The notes beneath the pieces were generated by a model, which was given only the letters and a program-made list of their open reading frames with translations, ran no database searches and had not been told where the DNA came from. Below are positions 41,701 through 53,500 of a stretch of 64,000 nucleotides of DNA, piece after piece. The translations under genes and the position numbers were made by a program. Each line of letters starts with the position of its first letter. The first letter of the stretch is position 1. The stretch covers positions 42,124,719-42,188,718 of the forward strand of contig NC_056033.1 in assembly GCF_004379255.2 (NCBI RefSeq), given 5' to 3'. Source of the stretch: Salvia splendens (Eukaryota > Streptophyta > Magnoliopsida > Lamiales > Lamiaceae).

Positions 41701-43870
41701 GATGTTGAAGTTGAAATTTGGCAATGTGCGAGGACATGTCTAGGACAAAATTAATATATTGATTGTTTTTACATGGATTTTTTTAAATAATGCAGATAGG
41801 ACATTTGAAGAAGGGGATAAATCCACCTTCATTTATGGATCTCAACTTTGATTCAAGATATCTACCCACAGCAATCAAGACTGGCATCATCACGGGCATC
41901 ATTTCGATGGCGGTAAGTATACATACATAAATTTGTCGAATATCGGGGTGCGGGTGCCCACAATGTCGGGTGCGGGTACCCAATTTTGAAACCCTTTGGA
42001 TCACTTGTTATTGATGTGACTTTAAAATGGCCTAGTAAAATAGTGCATCAAGATAGCAACTTGACTGACTTAAAGTTCCCTATTCTTCTATAGCAACTTG
42101 ACATTATAAGTACATATTTCGATTGTAAATTCTAAATTGAATTTAATTATCACTTTCTATTTTAATGAAATACTAATAAATTATTTATGTTTATGTTTGA
42201 CAGGAGGGTATGGCAGTGGGGAGAAGCTTTGCCATGTTCAAGAACTATCACATTGATGGAAACAAAGAAATGATTGCTTTTGGAATGATGAACATTGTTG
42301 GTTCTTGCACCTCTTGCTATCTTACCACAGGTAAATTAATTATACCAATTTGGATTAATTAAATACGAGACATAACATGAAAATTAACAAACCCGAATTC
42401 TACAATGATTACGATTTTTATTAAGGTGGGCTCGAGCCCACCCAAACCCGAGAAATTTCTATGTTGATTTTAATTTGTGGTTTATTGTTGTGGAATTTGA
42501 AAACAGGGCCGTTTTCGAGGTCGGCGGTGAACTTCAACGCGGGTTGCAAGACGGCGGTGTCGAACATAGTGATGGCGGTGGCGGTGATGGCGACATTGTT
42601 GTTCCTAACGCCGTTGTTCCATTACACGCCACTAGTGGTGCTAGCGGCGATCATTGTGGCGGCGATGCTTGGCCTCATCGACTACGAGGCAGCGATGCAT
42701 TTGTGGCACGTGGACAAATTCGACTTTCTCGTGTGCATGGCCGCCTACGTCGGCGTCGTCTTCGGCAGCATTCAGATCGGACTCATGCTCGCGGTAATTA
42801 ACCACACAACACTTTTGTTTTTTTTTAAAAATTTTTAATAATTTATTTCGATTAATAATGATTAATTATACTTTGATAATGACTGCAGATTGGACTTTCC
42901 ATAATTAGGGTTTTGCTTTTTGTGGCAAGACCAAGAACATTAGTTCTTGGGAATCTTCCTGGCTCTAAGGAGTATAGAAACATCGATCATTATGAGAAAG
43001 CTCAAAGTATCCCCGGAGTTCTAATTCTTGAAATCGACGCTCCCATTTACTTTGCTAATTCCAACTACTTGAGAGAGAGGTAAAAAACTAAACAAATTTA
43101 GGAAAATGAGCATGTTTCCTTATGGTTAGGAAATAAACGTAGATAATCATGGACATTAACGAAAAGAGTACGAATTATTTATACAGCTTGATACGATGTG
43201 TCTGAGGCGATGCCAAACTAGAGATTTTATTATATAATTTACAATGACAAAGTGAATACATATAGACAAAAAAACGAACTAAGAAGCGGTCGTGTATTGA
43301 TTAACTAGCTTTCAGACTCGATACTCAACACTACGTTGTTTTTTTCAGGATTATAAGATGGATCGACGAGGAAGAAGAGAGGATCAAAGCCTCCGGTGAG
43401 GCTGGATTGCAGTACGTTGTGCTCGACATGAGTGGTAAGTATATATAATGAAATTTGAGCAAAATTCAATTTTAGGGAACTTATTTGTGATTTAAATTGA
43501 TTTGATTTGATTGATTGATAAAAATGTAACCTTTTCAGCGGTGGGAAACATTGATACAAGTGGGATTAGCATGATGGATGAGATTAAGAAGATTATTGAT
43601 CGGAGAGGGCTCAAGGTAAGTAATATCTACATACTATAATTTAATTAGTGAATAAATTAAATTAAGGTGAACTAATCCAATTTGAATAAACAGTTGGTAG
43701 TGGTGAATCCGGTGGCGGAGGTGATGAAGAAGCTCGATAAATCGAAGTTTCTAGAAACATTGGGACAAGAATGGATCTTCTTGACGATCGGAGAAGCTGT
43801 GGGAGCCTGTAATTACATGCTTCACACGTGCAAGCCACAAGATTCTGAGAAATATAGCAATAATGTTTGA
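38770..43870 (+). CDS. SULTR3;1: Group 3 sulfate transporter, SULTR3;1-type
   Basis: Twelve exons: 38770-39109, 39278-39485, 39793-39964, 40834-40899, 41321-41434, 41796-41912, 42204-42330, 42507-42793, 42889-43079, 43349-43434, 43539-43615, 43694-43870. All phases match and give 653 aa, the normal SULTR3 length. Membrane helices begin after ~60 soluble residues (DLIAGITIASLAIPQGISYA). The conserved stretch MMNIVGSCTSCYLTTGPFSR precedes FNAGCKTA. The STAS domain is at ~515-640 (VLILEIDAPIYFANSNYLRE; NIDTSGI). SULTR3 members move sulfate as H+ symporters, with SULTR3;1 placed in the chloroplast envelope in Arabidopsis; others carry phosphate, so the substrate is inferred. ATG 38770 follows a TATA at 38661 by about 100 bp. 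Intron 1 contains a strong hairpin. Confidence 0.96.
39161..39207. repeat. 47-bp hairpin in SULTR3 intron 1
   Basis: The left arm GTCCCACGTCAGCTGTGTCT pairs with the right arm AGACACACCTGACGTGTGAGGGAC around a short TAAA loop, with one or two bulges. It lies ~50 bp after the 5' splice site. Each arm carries an ACGT core (CACGTCAG / CTGACGTG) of the type bound by bZIP factors. Confidence 0.8.
40627..40669. repeat. TTTTA microsatellite in SULTR3 intron 3
   Basis: About eight consecutive TTTTA/ATTTT pentanucleotide units within the third intron of the sulfate transporter gene. Confidence 0.95.
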
Positions 43871-45133
43871 GACAATGTATGTATGACGAAGAGGTTGTAT
43901 GTGAGAAGGCAAATTCTTCCCCTGCTTGTATCATGTGTGTATTCGATTGCTTCCTAAATTAATTAACAAGAAATCGGGTTGATTTCCCATTGTTTCTCTC
44001 ATTGACTTTTTCTAGTATCGATTGTAGTAGTTCATAGGAAATTAGTATGCTATGGTCCTAGTATAATTATGAAAACCATATGTTCGATGAGAATCTTTTT
44101 TAATGTGAGAATTATTTCAATTCTTGGACTGTGAAAACCAGGAGTGGCGAAACAAGTACCCGCACCCGAAATTAGCCTTGGCACCCCATTTGGTCTCCAG
44201 TCTGATCTATTTTTTCGGGTAGTTGAATATCTGATACGGGTATCTTAACTTGACTAATTGGGTACCCGAATATTTGAAATGGTGCCGATATATTATCAAT
44301 ACAGATTATTGAGGATTAAATGCTTGTGTGGGATACTAAACTACTAGGCTTATAGTGATTAATTTCTAATTAAAAAACACTATAAACAGATAATCATATA
44401 TTAATCGGGTAACCAGTATAACAGACACACGACATATCCTAATTCATACTCCCCCTGTCCCATTAAAAGTGAAACGATTCCTTCTGGGTTGTCCTATTAA
44501 AAATGAAACGTTTTCTAAAATAGAAATAACATCAACTTTACTCTTTCACATCTCTTGATATGCCATCTCTTTGTTAATTCACAAAATAACCCTATATAAT
44601 TTTCCATGCCAAAACCCATAAGTTTCATATTTATTTAGACAAAGGGAGTATTATCTAATCTTATACAATATAACGTAAAATTGGATATCGGTTACAAAAT
44701 ACCAGCTGGCATCAAGTCGGGAACATATAAACTCGATACCTAATATTATGTCATACTAGTACTATACTAATGACAAGTATAATAATTATATATGTGAAGT
44801 GCTCTCATGTTATATAAGATGTGTGTTTATATTAATCTACATGTATAGACATTCAAATATAAATCATTCTGAGATCATGATAACAATTAATGTAAGATAG
44901 TAGTAATTCATCAATATGAATGTTTGACTTATGCTAAAGTAGATGCGTTTCGATCCACTCTCTTTATTTGGGCCTATTTACCACTTAGCCCATTATAATA
45001 TAGGCCCGAAATCATATGGGCCTATAAAAATTGAGATCGCGTTTAATGCCGCACAATTTTAGCTCACAGAAAAAGCTTCGACCGATTCAAATAAATTCAA
45101 CTGTAAAACCTTTTCAACTCTACCCGGGGAAAT
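43871..45133. other. Spacer after SULTR3
   Basis: Holds the SULTR3 3' UTR, then AT-rich sequence with GTACCCG-rich blocks (~44155-44280) resembling those in SULTR3 intron 6 (~41935-41985), and a Stowaway-type MITE at 44449-44648. No gene seen. Confidence 0.5.
44449..44648. mobile_element. Stowaway-type MITE
   Basis: 200 bp, starting CTCCCCCTGTCCCATTAAAA and ending GACAAAGGGAG. It is flanked by TA (44447-44448 and 44649-44650). The ends match the Stowaway consensus; the interior has diverged so that its arms no longer pair fully. Confidence 0.82.
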
Positions 45134-45506
45134 CTAGGTTTTTTTTAAATTCCGGCTTTGGGAGAGACGCATGACCCTCATGCGTCACCCGTTAATTAAA
45201 CGCATGACCGTGATTCGTCTATGGATAAGCCGTCATGCGTTTTTCAATTTTTTTTATTTTAATTGAAAGACGCATGAGGGTCATGCGTCTTAGGGTAAAA
45301 CGCATGACACTCATGCGTCTCTCCTACAAACATGAGTGTCATGCGTTTTACCCTAAGACGCATGACCCTCATGCGTCTTTCAATTAAAATAAAAAAAATG
45401 AAAAACGCATGACCCTCATGCGTCTTATATGCTCATGCGTTTCATTAACGGGTGACGCATGAGGATCATGCGTCTCTCCCAAAGCCGGAATTTAAAAAAA
45501 GCCTAG
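45134..45506. mobile_element. Foldback element built from a repeated CGCATGA/TCATGCG palindrome
   Basis: Almost the whole 373-bp block is one inverted repeat centred near 45322. The outer arms read CTAGG...TTAAATTCCGGCTTTGGG and the reverse. Inside, a ~21-bp palindrome of the form GACGCATGACCCTCATGCGT recurs about eight times with small changes in its centre, so each repeat is itself self-complementary. It ends 67 bp before the putative ATG of the ALP1-like gene and may lie in its leader or promoter. No transposase; the class is unassigned. Confidence 0.88.
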
Positions 45507-45572
45507 TACACTCGAGAAATGATAACAGTAGTCTACAACAAAAAAAAAAAGAAAAATCCCGAGAAATCAAGC

Positions 45573-47216
45573 ATGCCTCCACCGAAAAAACCCAACAAAA
45601 TGAACAAAGATTCGAAGAAAATCCAGAAAGGGAAGAAAAAGAAGAAGAAAAAGAAGATCAAGATCATCAATAAGACAGCTGCAGTAGACAGTAAAGCTAT
45701 TGATTCCGAATGGTGGGATATTTTCTGGAAGAGGAATTCTACTTCGGTTAACAATTCTGCATATCAAAGATTGCATTTTGGGGTTTTTCCTATCTCTGAC
45801 CCTTTTCTTGAAATTTCTTGGTTTAATGCTGCAAATTGTTGACATGAATTTTGTTGTTTACTCATATGTCGGTTTATGAGGTTAAGCTTTGAGTGAAGTC
45901 ATAATTTTATATGTTAAGGCCAAGGGTAATGGATGGTCTAGTTAAATAGCCCTTTTCTTGAATTCTTGGAATTGCAAGAACTGAATTTTTTTTTATTGTT
46001 TATTTCACTTGGTGTTGGTAGAATTTCATGTGCTTGCAATGGGTTTTGAGTGTTGTTTTATAGTAATGCAGCTAATGATGCAAAATGTGAGAAATTGAGT
46101 GGAAATTTGGACCTTAGTTTGTCTTGTAAATGTGTTGGTTTGAATGAGGATTCTTGTTGTGCATTTTCAGATGTTCCACTTGATGAGGATGAAGGATTCA
46201 AGCATTTCTTTCGGGTTTCGAAGAGAACTTTCGAGTACATTTGTTCTCTCGTAAGGGAAGATCTCATCTCCAGGCCTCCTTCGGGGCTCATCAACATCGA
46301 GGGAAGACTCCTCAGTGTCGAGAAGCAGGTTGCTATTGCATTACGGAGATTGGCTTCTGGCGAGTCTCAGGTTTCGGTAGGAGCTTCCTTTGGGGTGGGG
46401 CAGTCGACGGTTTCCCAGGTTACTTGGAGATTTATTGAGGCCATGGAGGAGCGTGCGAGGCATCACCTCAAGTGGCCTGACTCGAGCCAAATCGGGCGAA
46501 TCAAATCTGGCTTCGAAGCGTTGTGTGGGTTGCCTAATTGCTGCGGAGCGATAGATTCCACTCACATTGTTATGACCCTTCCTGCTGTTCAAACCTCAAA
46601 CGATTGGTGCGATCAGGAGAACAATTACAGCATGTTTGTGCAGGGCGTTTTCGACTTTGAGATGCGGTTTCTCGACATAGTTACTGGATGGCCTGGCGGC
46701 ATGCCTATTTCCCGACTTCTCAAATGCTCTGGCTTCTACAAACTCTGTGAAAGTGGCGCGCGCCTGAATGGTAACGTGAAAAAACTATCTGCGGGAGAAG
46801 ATATTAGAGAGTACATTGTTGGTGGTGCTAGTTACCCTCTTCTCCCGTGGCTCGTGACTCCATTTGAAGGAGGCGAACCAACCTCATTGTCAGAGTTCAA
46901 TCCGGTTCTCGAGACTGCAAGGTCCGCTGCTGTGAAGGCCTTCGCGCAGCTGAAGGGCGGCTGGAGAATCCTCAACAAGGTGATGTGGCGGCCTGACAAG
47001 AGGAAGCTACCGAGCATCATCTTGGTATGTTGTTTACTTCATAATATCATTATCGATTGCGGGGATAACTTGGATCCCAGCGTTGCCTTGTCCGCGCATC
47101 ACGACTCCGACTATAGAGGGCATGTTTGTAAGCAAATTGATGATGTGGGGAGAGATGTTAGGGACAGGTTGGTTAAGCATTTGTTGTGTAGAAATGGAAA
47201 TGTTTTGTGTTCTTGA
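45573..47216 (+). CDS. ALP1: ALP1-like domesticated PIF/Harbinger transposase (HARBI1-type)
   Basis: The main exon, open to the TGA at 47216, encodes the conserved family core: FFRVSKRTFEYICSLV, SRPPSGLINIEGRLLSVEKQ, VGQSTVSQVTWRF, LPNCCGAIDSTHI. A short first exon (45573 to ~45746) supplies a lysine-rich start and the SEWWDIFWKRN motif. The main frame has no usable ATG upstream, so an intron is required. The GT donor at 45747 with an AG acceptor at 46147-46148 keeps frame (413 aa), but the stronger TTTTCAG at ~46170 does not; the junction is unresolved. The first catalytic Asp is kept (46554-46556). The second is missing (WPGGMPIS), and the expected Glu is Lys (46935-46937), so nuclease activity is probably lost. 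Arabidopsis ALP1 is a nuclear protein associated with PRC2. Confidence 0.85.
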
Positions 47217-47555
47217 TTTGATTGACAGATATTATGTTCTTGATTGTATGACCAGGTTTGGTTTAAGCTCTTTTGAGAAGGGTATTTGTGTCGCGAATCT
47301 CGTCCGTCCAAAACCTCAATCCAATGGCTGAGACTTTATCTTAGTTTTGATATAAGAATGGTTCGTCCAAAACCTCAATCCAATGGCTGAGACTTTATCT
47401 TAGTTTTGATATAAGAATGGTTCGGAGATGAATACAATCCTATATATATTGAGACACAAAATATCTAATAGAAGAAGCAATTAAGGTAAATAAAAAGGAA
47501 TAATTTTTGGCATAGTTTTATGAAAATTTCCAATTATTATGCAATCAACAATCTC
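47217..47555. other. Convergent spacer between the ALP1-like and NET1-like genes
   Basis: Short spacer between two tail-to-tail genes, containing the 59-bp tandem duplication listed separately and AT-rich 3' UTR-like sequence. Confidence 0.6.
47305..47423. repeat. 59-bp perfect tandem duplication
   Basis: Two identical adjacent copies of a unit starting CGTCCAAAACCTCAATCCAA, at 47305 and 47364, followed by GGTTCG. It lies in the probable 3' UTR of the ALP1-like gene. The identity indicates a very recent event or an assembly artefact. Confidence 0.95.
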
Positions 47556-50500
47556 TCAATCTTCAAGTGTTGAAGGCTTAACACAAGCACAAAAATGCCC
47601 TTTCTTACGCCTCTGGCCCCCTCTGCCTCCTCCGTAGAGGTAATCCCTCAACAAGATTCTCCGGTCCGACATCTTCGACACACCGTCCTTCTCGTCTAGT
47701 TTCAGCAGAATGAACTGCAACTTCTGTACTTCCAACTGTATCCTCCCAATTTTCTCAGACATTCGTCGTGCTTGCTCCGACACTCTCCTCCTCCGGGCGC
47801 CATCCTCACCTTCAAAGTCGAACGAGGACTTTGAATCTGAGAACGACCTGTCATCGATGCTCTTCATCAACCTGCCATTCAGATCAAACAGTTGCATCAC
47901 GGACCTGTCAGCTTCGTCCAGCTGTCTCTTCAACGTCTCACATTCGATAACAGCTTTGCCCCGCTTGCCCTTCTCAGTGACCTCGAGTTTCCTCTTCAAG
48001 TCATGGACCGTGATCTGGAGATTCGCCAGTTTCTGGACGTCCGAATCGAGCCTCTCCAAGACCTTCCTCTTGTTCCCTTCTTGAAAGGAATTGGTGGATC
48101 TTTTGGAGATCTCTAATTTGTCCACGCTCAAGTCCTCATCGATTGCATCGGACGAGGCTGCAAAACTGCCTTTCTGTTTCCTCGTCGATTTAGAACGACG
48201 GATATCAGAGGTCGCGGTGGTGGAAGGAGGAATGGTTCTGTTTGACTTGCCAATGGTGAGACCCACGGTGCCATCTGGTTCTGCGGTTTCCCATAACTCG
48301 ACGATTTGGCTGTCCACGTCAGCGGCTTCTTTCTTGCTGTAGTGGTACGAACCGTCGGAGACCTGATCAAGAACGATATCTTTTGTCAAAAGTGCACTGT
48401 CTTCCACAGTGATTTCGGAAGTAGGCCTCCTGTTTCTATGGTGCTTCCCACTTTCAGATTGCAGCAACTCGATTTGCCTCAATGATTGATCAAGCTTGGA
48501 GTGCAGAACAATGTTCTCCTGTACCATTAGATCCTTTATCTCGACTGCTGCCTTCACAACAGCTTCAAGCCTAACCCGGAGATCATGCAAATCAGAAACC
48601 GGCGACAACACTTTCTTGTCTTCACTTCGAATGCTTTCAGGTGAAATGCCTGTGCCCTGACCATCCTGAAATGGATCATATAGCAGGATAAAGAATTAGC
48701 CAAAAAAGAGTGAAAAATAGAAATGTACAAAATAGAATAAAGATAAACCCATTACTACTCAATGGACCTCCAGAGACGAGTCCTGTACTAAATTTGTTAG
48801 GTGGAAAATAAATAAATACTTCGTTCTACTCTTAGAAATAAATAAACCTTTCCGGGAAAGAAAAGCAGAAAACAAGCTAATCTAGTGGAGTACAAGAAAT
48901 CTATGAAAAATGGTACATAAAAATCTTAAGGCTGCACCAGCATTTCAAACGTTGTCTAGTTGAAGTGAAAGGCAGCACTATCAGATTTGACTAGTTTCTG
49001 AAAATCATAACAATCAGTTGCAAAATATTTCCAGTGTTTAGAATTACCTGCAAATCCCCGTCTTCGGGATTTTGAAACTTTATGTGTATATCAGTTTGGT
49101 CCTCCAAGGATGAAATACATTCCTTAAATGATACAATCTCTGGCCGAAATGCATCCAGTTGATTTTTGAGGACTTCATTTTGATCAATGTATCCAAGGCA
49201 TGCATCATAGAGCTCATAAAACTTCTGCTCGTAGAGAACCTGACTGATCATGGAATGTTGCAGTTGACCAAAAAGTGAAACAGTTTGAGCCCCCAACTCA
49301 TTGATCTCGTTGATTTTCTTGTCCAGCTGCAAATGCAGATTCTCTTCTTGGAGTTTACTCTTATCATGATTATCTTGCAATACCTGCAGACTAGATTCCA
49401 GTTTCTGAGTTGCATCACGCAAGAAATTATTCTCCTTGCTCAAATTGCCACTGTCTGTGGAGAGTTTGAGAATCAGATTCTCTTGCTCATCTCGAGCTAT
49501 TTTGACCTCATTGTATTCCATTCTGAGATCTTCAGAACTGTTACTTAACTCTAGTGTCTTTTTCTCTGCTAGAATTATCCTCTCTCCTGCTTCCTGAAAT
49601 TCTTGTGCCATCTGATGTAAAATTTCCTTCCCGATTTCAATCTCAACACTCAACTGATCTTTGTCTGTTACTACAGCCTTGAGCTCATTATCTGTCTTCT
49701 GCAGCCTCTCCTTGAGTTGAAGATTCTCCAGTTTTGATTCTTCAAGCCTGCCCTCAGCCGCGCTCAACTTTCCAATAAGAGCAGTGTTCATCACATTAAG
49801 TTTATTGTGATCATCACCAAGATCTCTTAGCACCCTAAGTTTCTCATCAGCGAAGCTTTGGAAAATCAAGGACAGGTTCTCAAGAGCTAACACTTTATCA
49901 CATAAGACATAATTTTCCTCTTCCAGGACATTATGTTTTTCCTCGTAGTGCATGATACTATCCATTAAGAAATTATTCTCCTTTCTCAAATTGTCACCAT
50001 CTGTGGAGAGTTTGAGAATCTGATTCTCTTGCTTATCTCGAGCTATTTTGACCTCATTGTTTTCCATCCTGAGATTTTCAACACATTTACTTAACTCTTT
50101 TTTCTTTTTCTCTGCTAGAATTATCTTCTCTCCAGCCTCCTGAAGTTCTTGTGCCATCTGATGCAAAACTTCCTTTCCGATTTCGATCTCAAGACTCAAC
50201 AGATCTTTGTCTGTTGCTACAGCCTTGAGCTCGCTATCTGTCTTCTGCAGCCTCTCCGTGAGATGAAGATTCTTGAGTTTTGATTCTTCAAACTTGCCCT
50301 CAGCCACACTCAAATTTCCAATAAGAGCAGTGTTCATTACATTAAGTTTGCTGTGATCATCACCAACATCTCTTAGCACCCTAAGTTTCTCATCGGCAAA
50401 GCATTGGAAAATCAAGGATAGGTTCTCAAGAGCAAGCACTTTATCACATAAGACATAATTTTCCTCTTCCAGGACATTATGTTTTTCCTCGTACTGCATG

Positions 50501-53500
50501 ATACTATCCATTAAGAAATTATTCTTCTTGCTCAAATTTTCACTGTCTATGGAGAGTTGGAGAATCTGACTCTCTTGCTGCTCTCGAGCCATTTTGATCT
50601 CATTGTATTCCATTCTAAGATCTTCAACACTTTTAATCAACTCTAGTTTCTTTTTCTCTGCTAGAATTATCTTCTCTCCTGCTTCCTGAAGTTCTTGTGT
50701 CATCTGATGCAAAACTTCCTTTCCAATTTCTATCTCAACACTCAAATGATCTTTGTCTGTTGCTACAGCCTTGAGCTCATTATCTGTCTTCTGCAGCCTC
50801 TCCTTGAGATGAAGATTCTCGAGTTTTGACTCTCCAAGCATGCCCTCAGTCACGCTCAACTTTCCAATAAGAGCAGTGTTCATCACATTAAGTTTGTTGT
50901 GATCATCACCAAGATCTCTTAGCACCCTAAGTTTCTCCTCAGCGAAGCTTTGGAAAATCAAGGATAGGTTCTCAAGAGCGAACACTTTATCACATAAGAC
51001 ATAATTTTCCTCTTCCAGGACATTATGTTTTTCCTCGTAGTGCATGATACTATCCTTTAAGAAATTATTCTCCTTACTCAAATTGTCACTGTCTGTGGAG
51101 AGTTTGAGAATCTGACTCTCTTGCTCATCTCGAGCCATTTTGATCTGATTGTATTCCATTCTAAGATCTTCAACACTTTTACTCAACTCTAGTTTCTTTT
51201 TCTCTGCTAGAATTATCTTCTCTTCTGCTTCCTGGAGTTCTTGTGCCATCTGATGCAAAATTTTCTTTCCATTTTCAATCTCAACACTCAACTGCTCTTT
51301 GTCTGTTGCTACAGCCTTGAGCTCATTATCAGTCTTCTGCAGCCGCTCCTTGAGATGAAGATTCTCGAGTTTTGACTCTTCAAGCCTGCCCTCAGCCACA
51401 CTCAACTTTCCGATAAGGGCAGTGTTCACCACGTTAAGTTTATTGTGATCATCACCAAGATCTCTTAGCACCCTAAGTTTCTCTTCAGCGAAGCTTTGGA
51501 AAATGAAGGATAGGTTCTCAAGAGCTAACACTTTATCACATAAGACATAATATTCCTCTTCCAGAAGATTATGTTTTTCCTCGGAGTGCATGATACTATC
51601 CATTAAAGATCTTTTCTCCTCAGAACTCTGTAGTTTTTCACTTTGTAAGTCCTGGCAAGTTACTTGCATGTCTGTTAGCTTTGAGTTCAAATTCTCAATC
51701 TGGACCATCAGAGCTTCCTTATGGCGGTCTTCCTCCCTCAGTTTTGACTTTAATTCTTCATTTATCTCAAGGAGTGTAGAAGAGTCACTCTGCAACTGTA
51801 ACACCTGCTCAGTCTTCAGCTTGAACTCATGCTCTAGTTTGCCCTTTTCAACCTCGACATTCTTTGAATGTAATCCCAGTTCCTTAATCCATGTGACAAG
51901 AACCGAGAATGCAACAGACCACTCCAGATTTTCTTCATCAGCGTCACAGAATGATTTCTTCAAATGGCGGAGTGTACTTGATAGCTGGCTGATGTAAACC
52001 TGATCTAGTTCCACATTATCCGCAGAGACACAATCCTCAGCAATGCTGAGAACCTTCAATAACTGACGAGTCCCTGATCTTAGAGTACTAACATGATCTG
52101 ACATCAATCTAATTTCAGACTGATGCCAGAGATTGTCATGCTCTAGCCGTGAGATCTCCTTTTCCGATAAACTAGACTGCTCAATAAGTCTGCGATTCTT
52201 TGTGACCAGGGAGCAATAGTTTTCTTTCATCACCTGGGCAGTCGTGCGTAACACAAATATCTCAATTTCACTAGCTATGGCACTATCATGCACATGATCG
52301 AGTTCTCTCTTACTTCTTCTGTGTTCTTCTTGCAGAACATGCATGTCAGATTGGAACCCAGTCAGTCGAGCTTTGTTCATCTCGATACTGCTTGAATGTT
52401 CTTGCTTCTCTGCCTCCAATGACACTTGCAACTCTTCAACTTTCCGAAGAGTTGATTCTTTCTCATTTTCTAGATTCTCACATCTTCCTTCAAGTTCTCC
52501 ATGAAGTTTCTCCAGATCTACCAGTCTTCTCTGAGTCTGTTCCAGCTGAGAAGTTAAACTGTCATTTTCACTCATCAAATCAGCTTTCTCGTTTACAAGC
52601 AACTGGCATGAATCTTCCAAGATTTTTGATTTAGCCTTTAAAGCTTCAAGCTGATGGTGTGCATCAGACAGGGAGAGTTCTAGAACTGTGTTGTTCTCTG
52701 TGAGTTTCTCTAGATTCTTGTTTGTTTCCAGCAATTGTGTCGTGAGAGTCTCCTTCTCATCGAGAAGACCAGATCTCTCTTGCGTAAGAGATTGGCAAGA
52801 TTGTTCTAGCTCTTCTATCTTCCCTCTAACAGCATTTAGTTCAGCATTCAAACCAGAAAGGGAGGTCTCCAAGAGCGAGTTTTTCTCGAGAAGCTGTTCC
52901 ATAATCTCCAATTTCAGCAGGAGATCTGCTTTATCAGTACATTCCCTCTGGCAAGTTTCTTTCAGATTGGAATTCTCATCCTGCAATTCCTTCACTGACG
53001 ATCCCAAGGATTCTGGATTCAAGCCTACTTCATGTACCTGGTTCAAAATTGAAAGGTGCTTCATGTTCAGATCATTTAGTTCCTCTTTCAAGCAATAGAT
53101 CTCTCGCTGCAGAGCGTTTCTCTGGTCTAGCCTTAGCTCAACTTCCTCCTCAAGTTTTTCTGTTGATTCCGTTAAGCTAGAAATCTCATTTCGCATATCC
53201 TGTATTGATAATGCAGAAGATGAGTTCAGCTCATCTAGATGCTTGTTCTCCTGCTTAACCTTTAGAACTTCATCTTGTAAAGTGTGATTTTGGGTCTCGG
53301 CAACCTTCAAGAGTTGAGCCCGATTCTGCAGCTCAGAAGCCATAGTTCGGAGCTCCTCCTGAGTTTGTGCATGCAAATGCTGTAAAGTCTGGAACGCAGT
53401 TTCAGCATCTACAAAGCGCAATCGTTCTTCTTGTACGGCAGCCCAAAGTCTTCCCAGTTCCTTCTGCTTCTCAGTAAGCTCTTGAGATTGAGTTCCCATC

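Noticed and set aside
45134..45506. CRISPR-like array
   Set aside because: The repeats are palindromes arranged as one large inverted repeat without unique spacers of constant length, and the DNA is a plant nuclear genome.
45452..45673. Charged plus-strand frame overlapping the ALP1-like first exon
   Set aside because: A different frame of the same lysine-rich tract; the conserved SEWWDIFWKRN block lies in the other frame.
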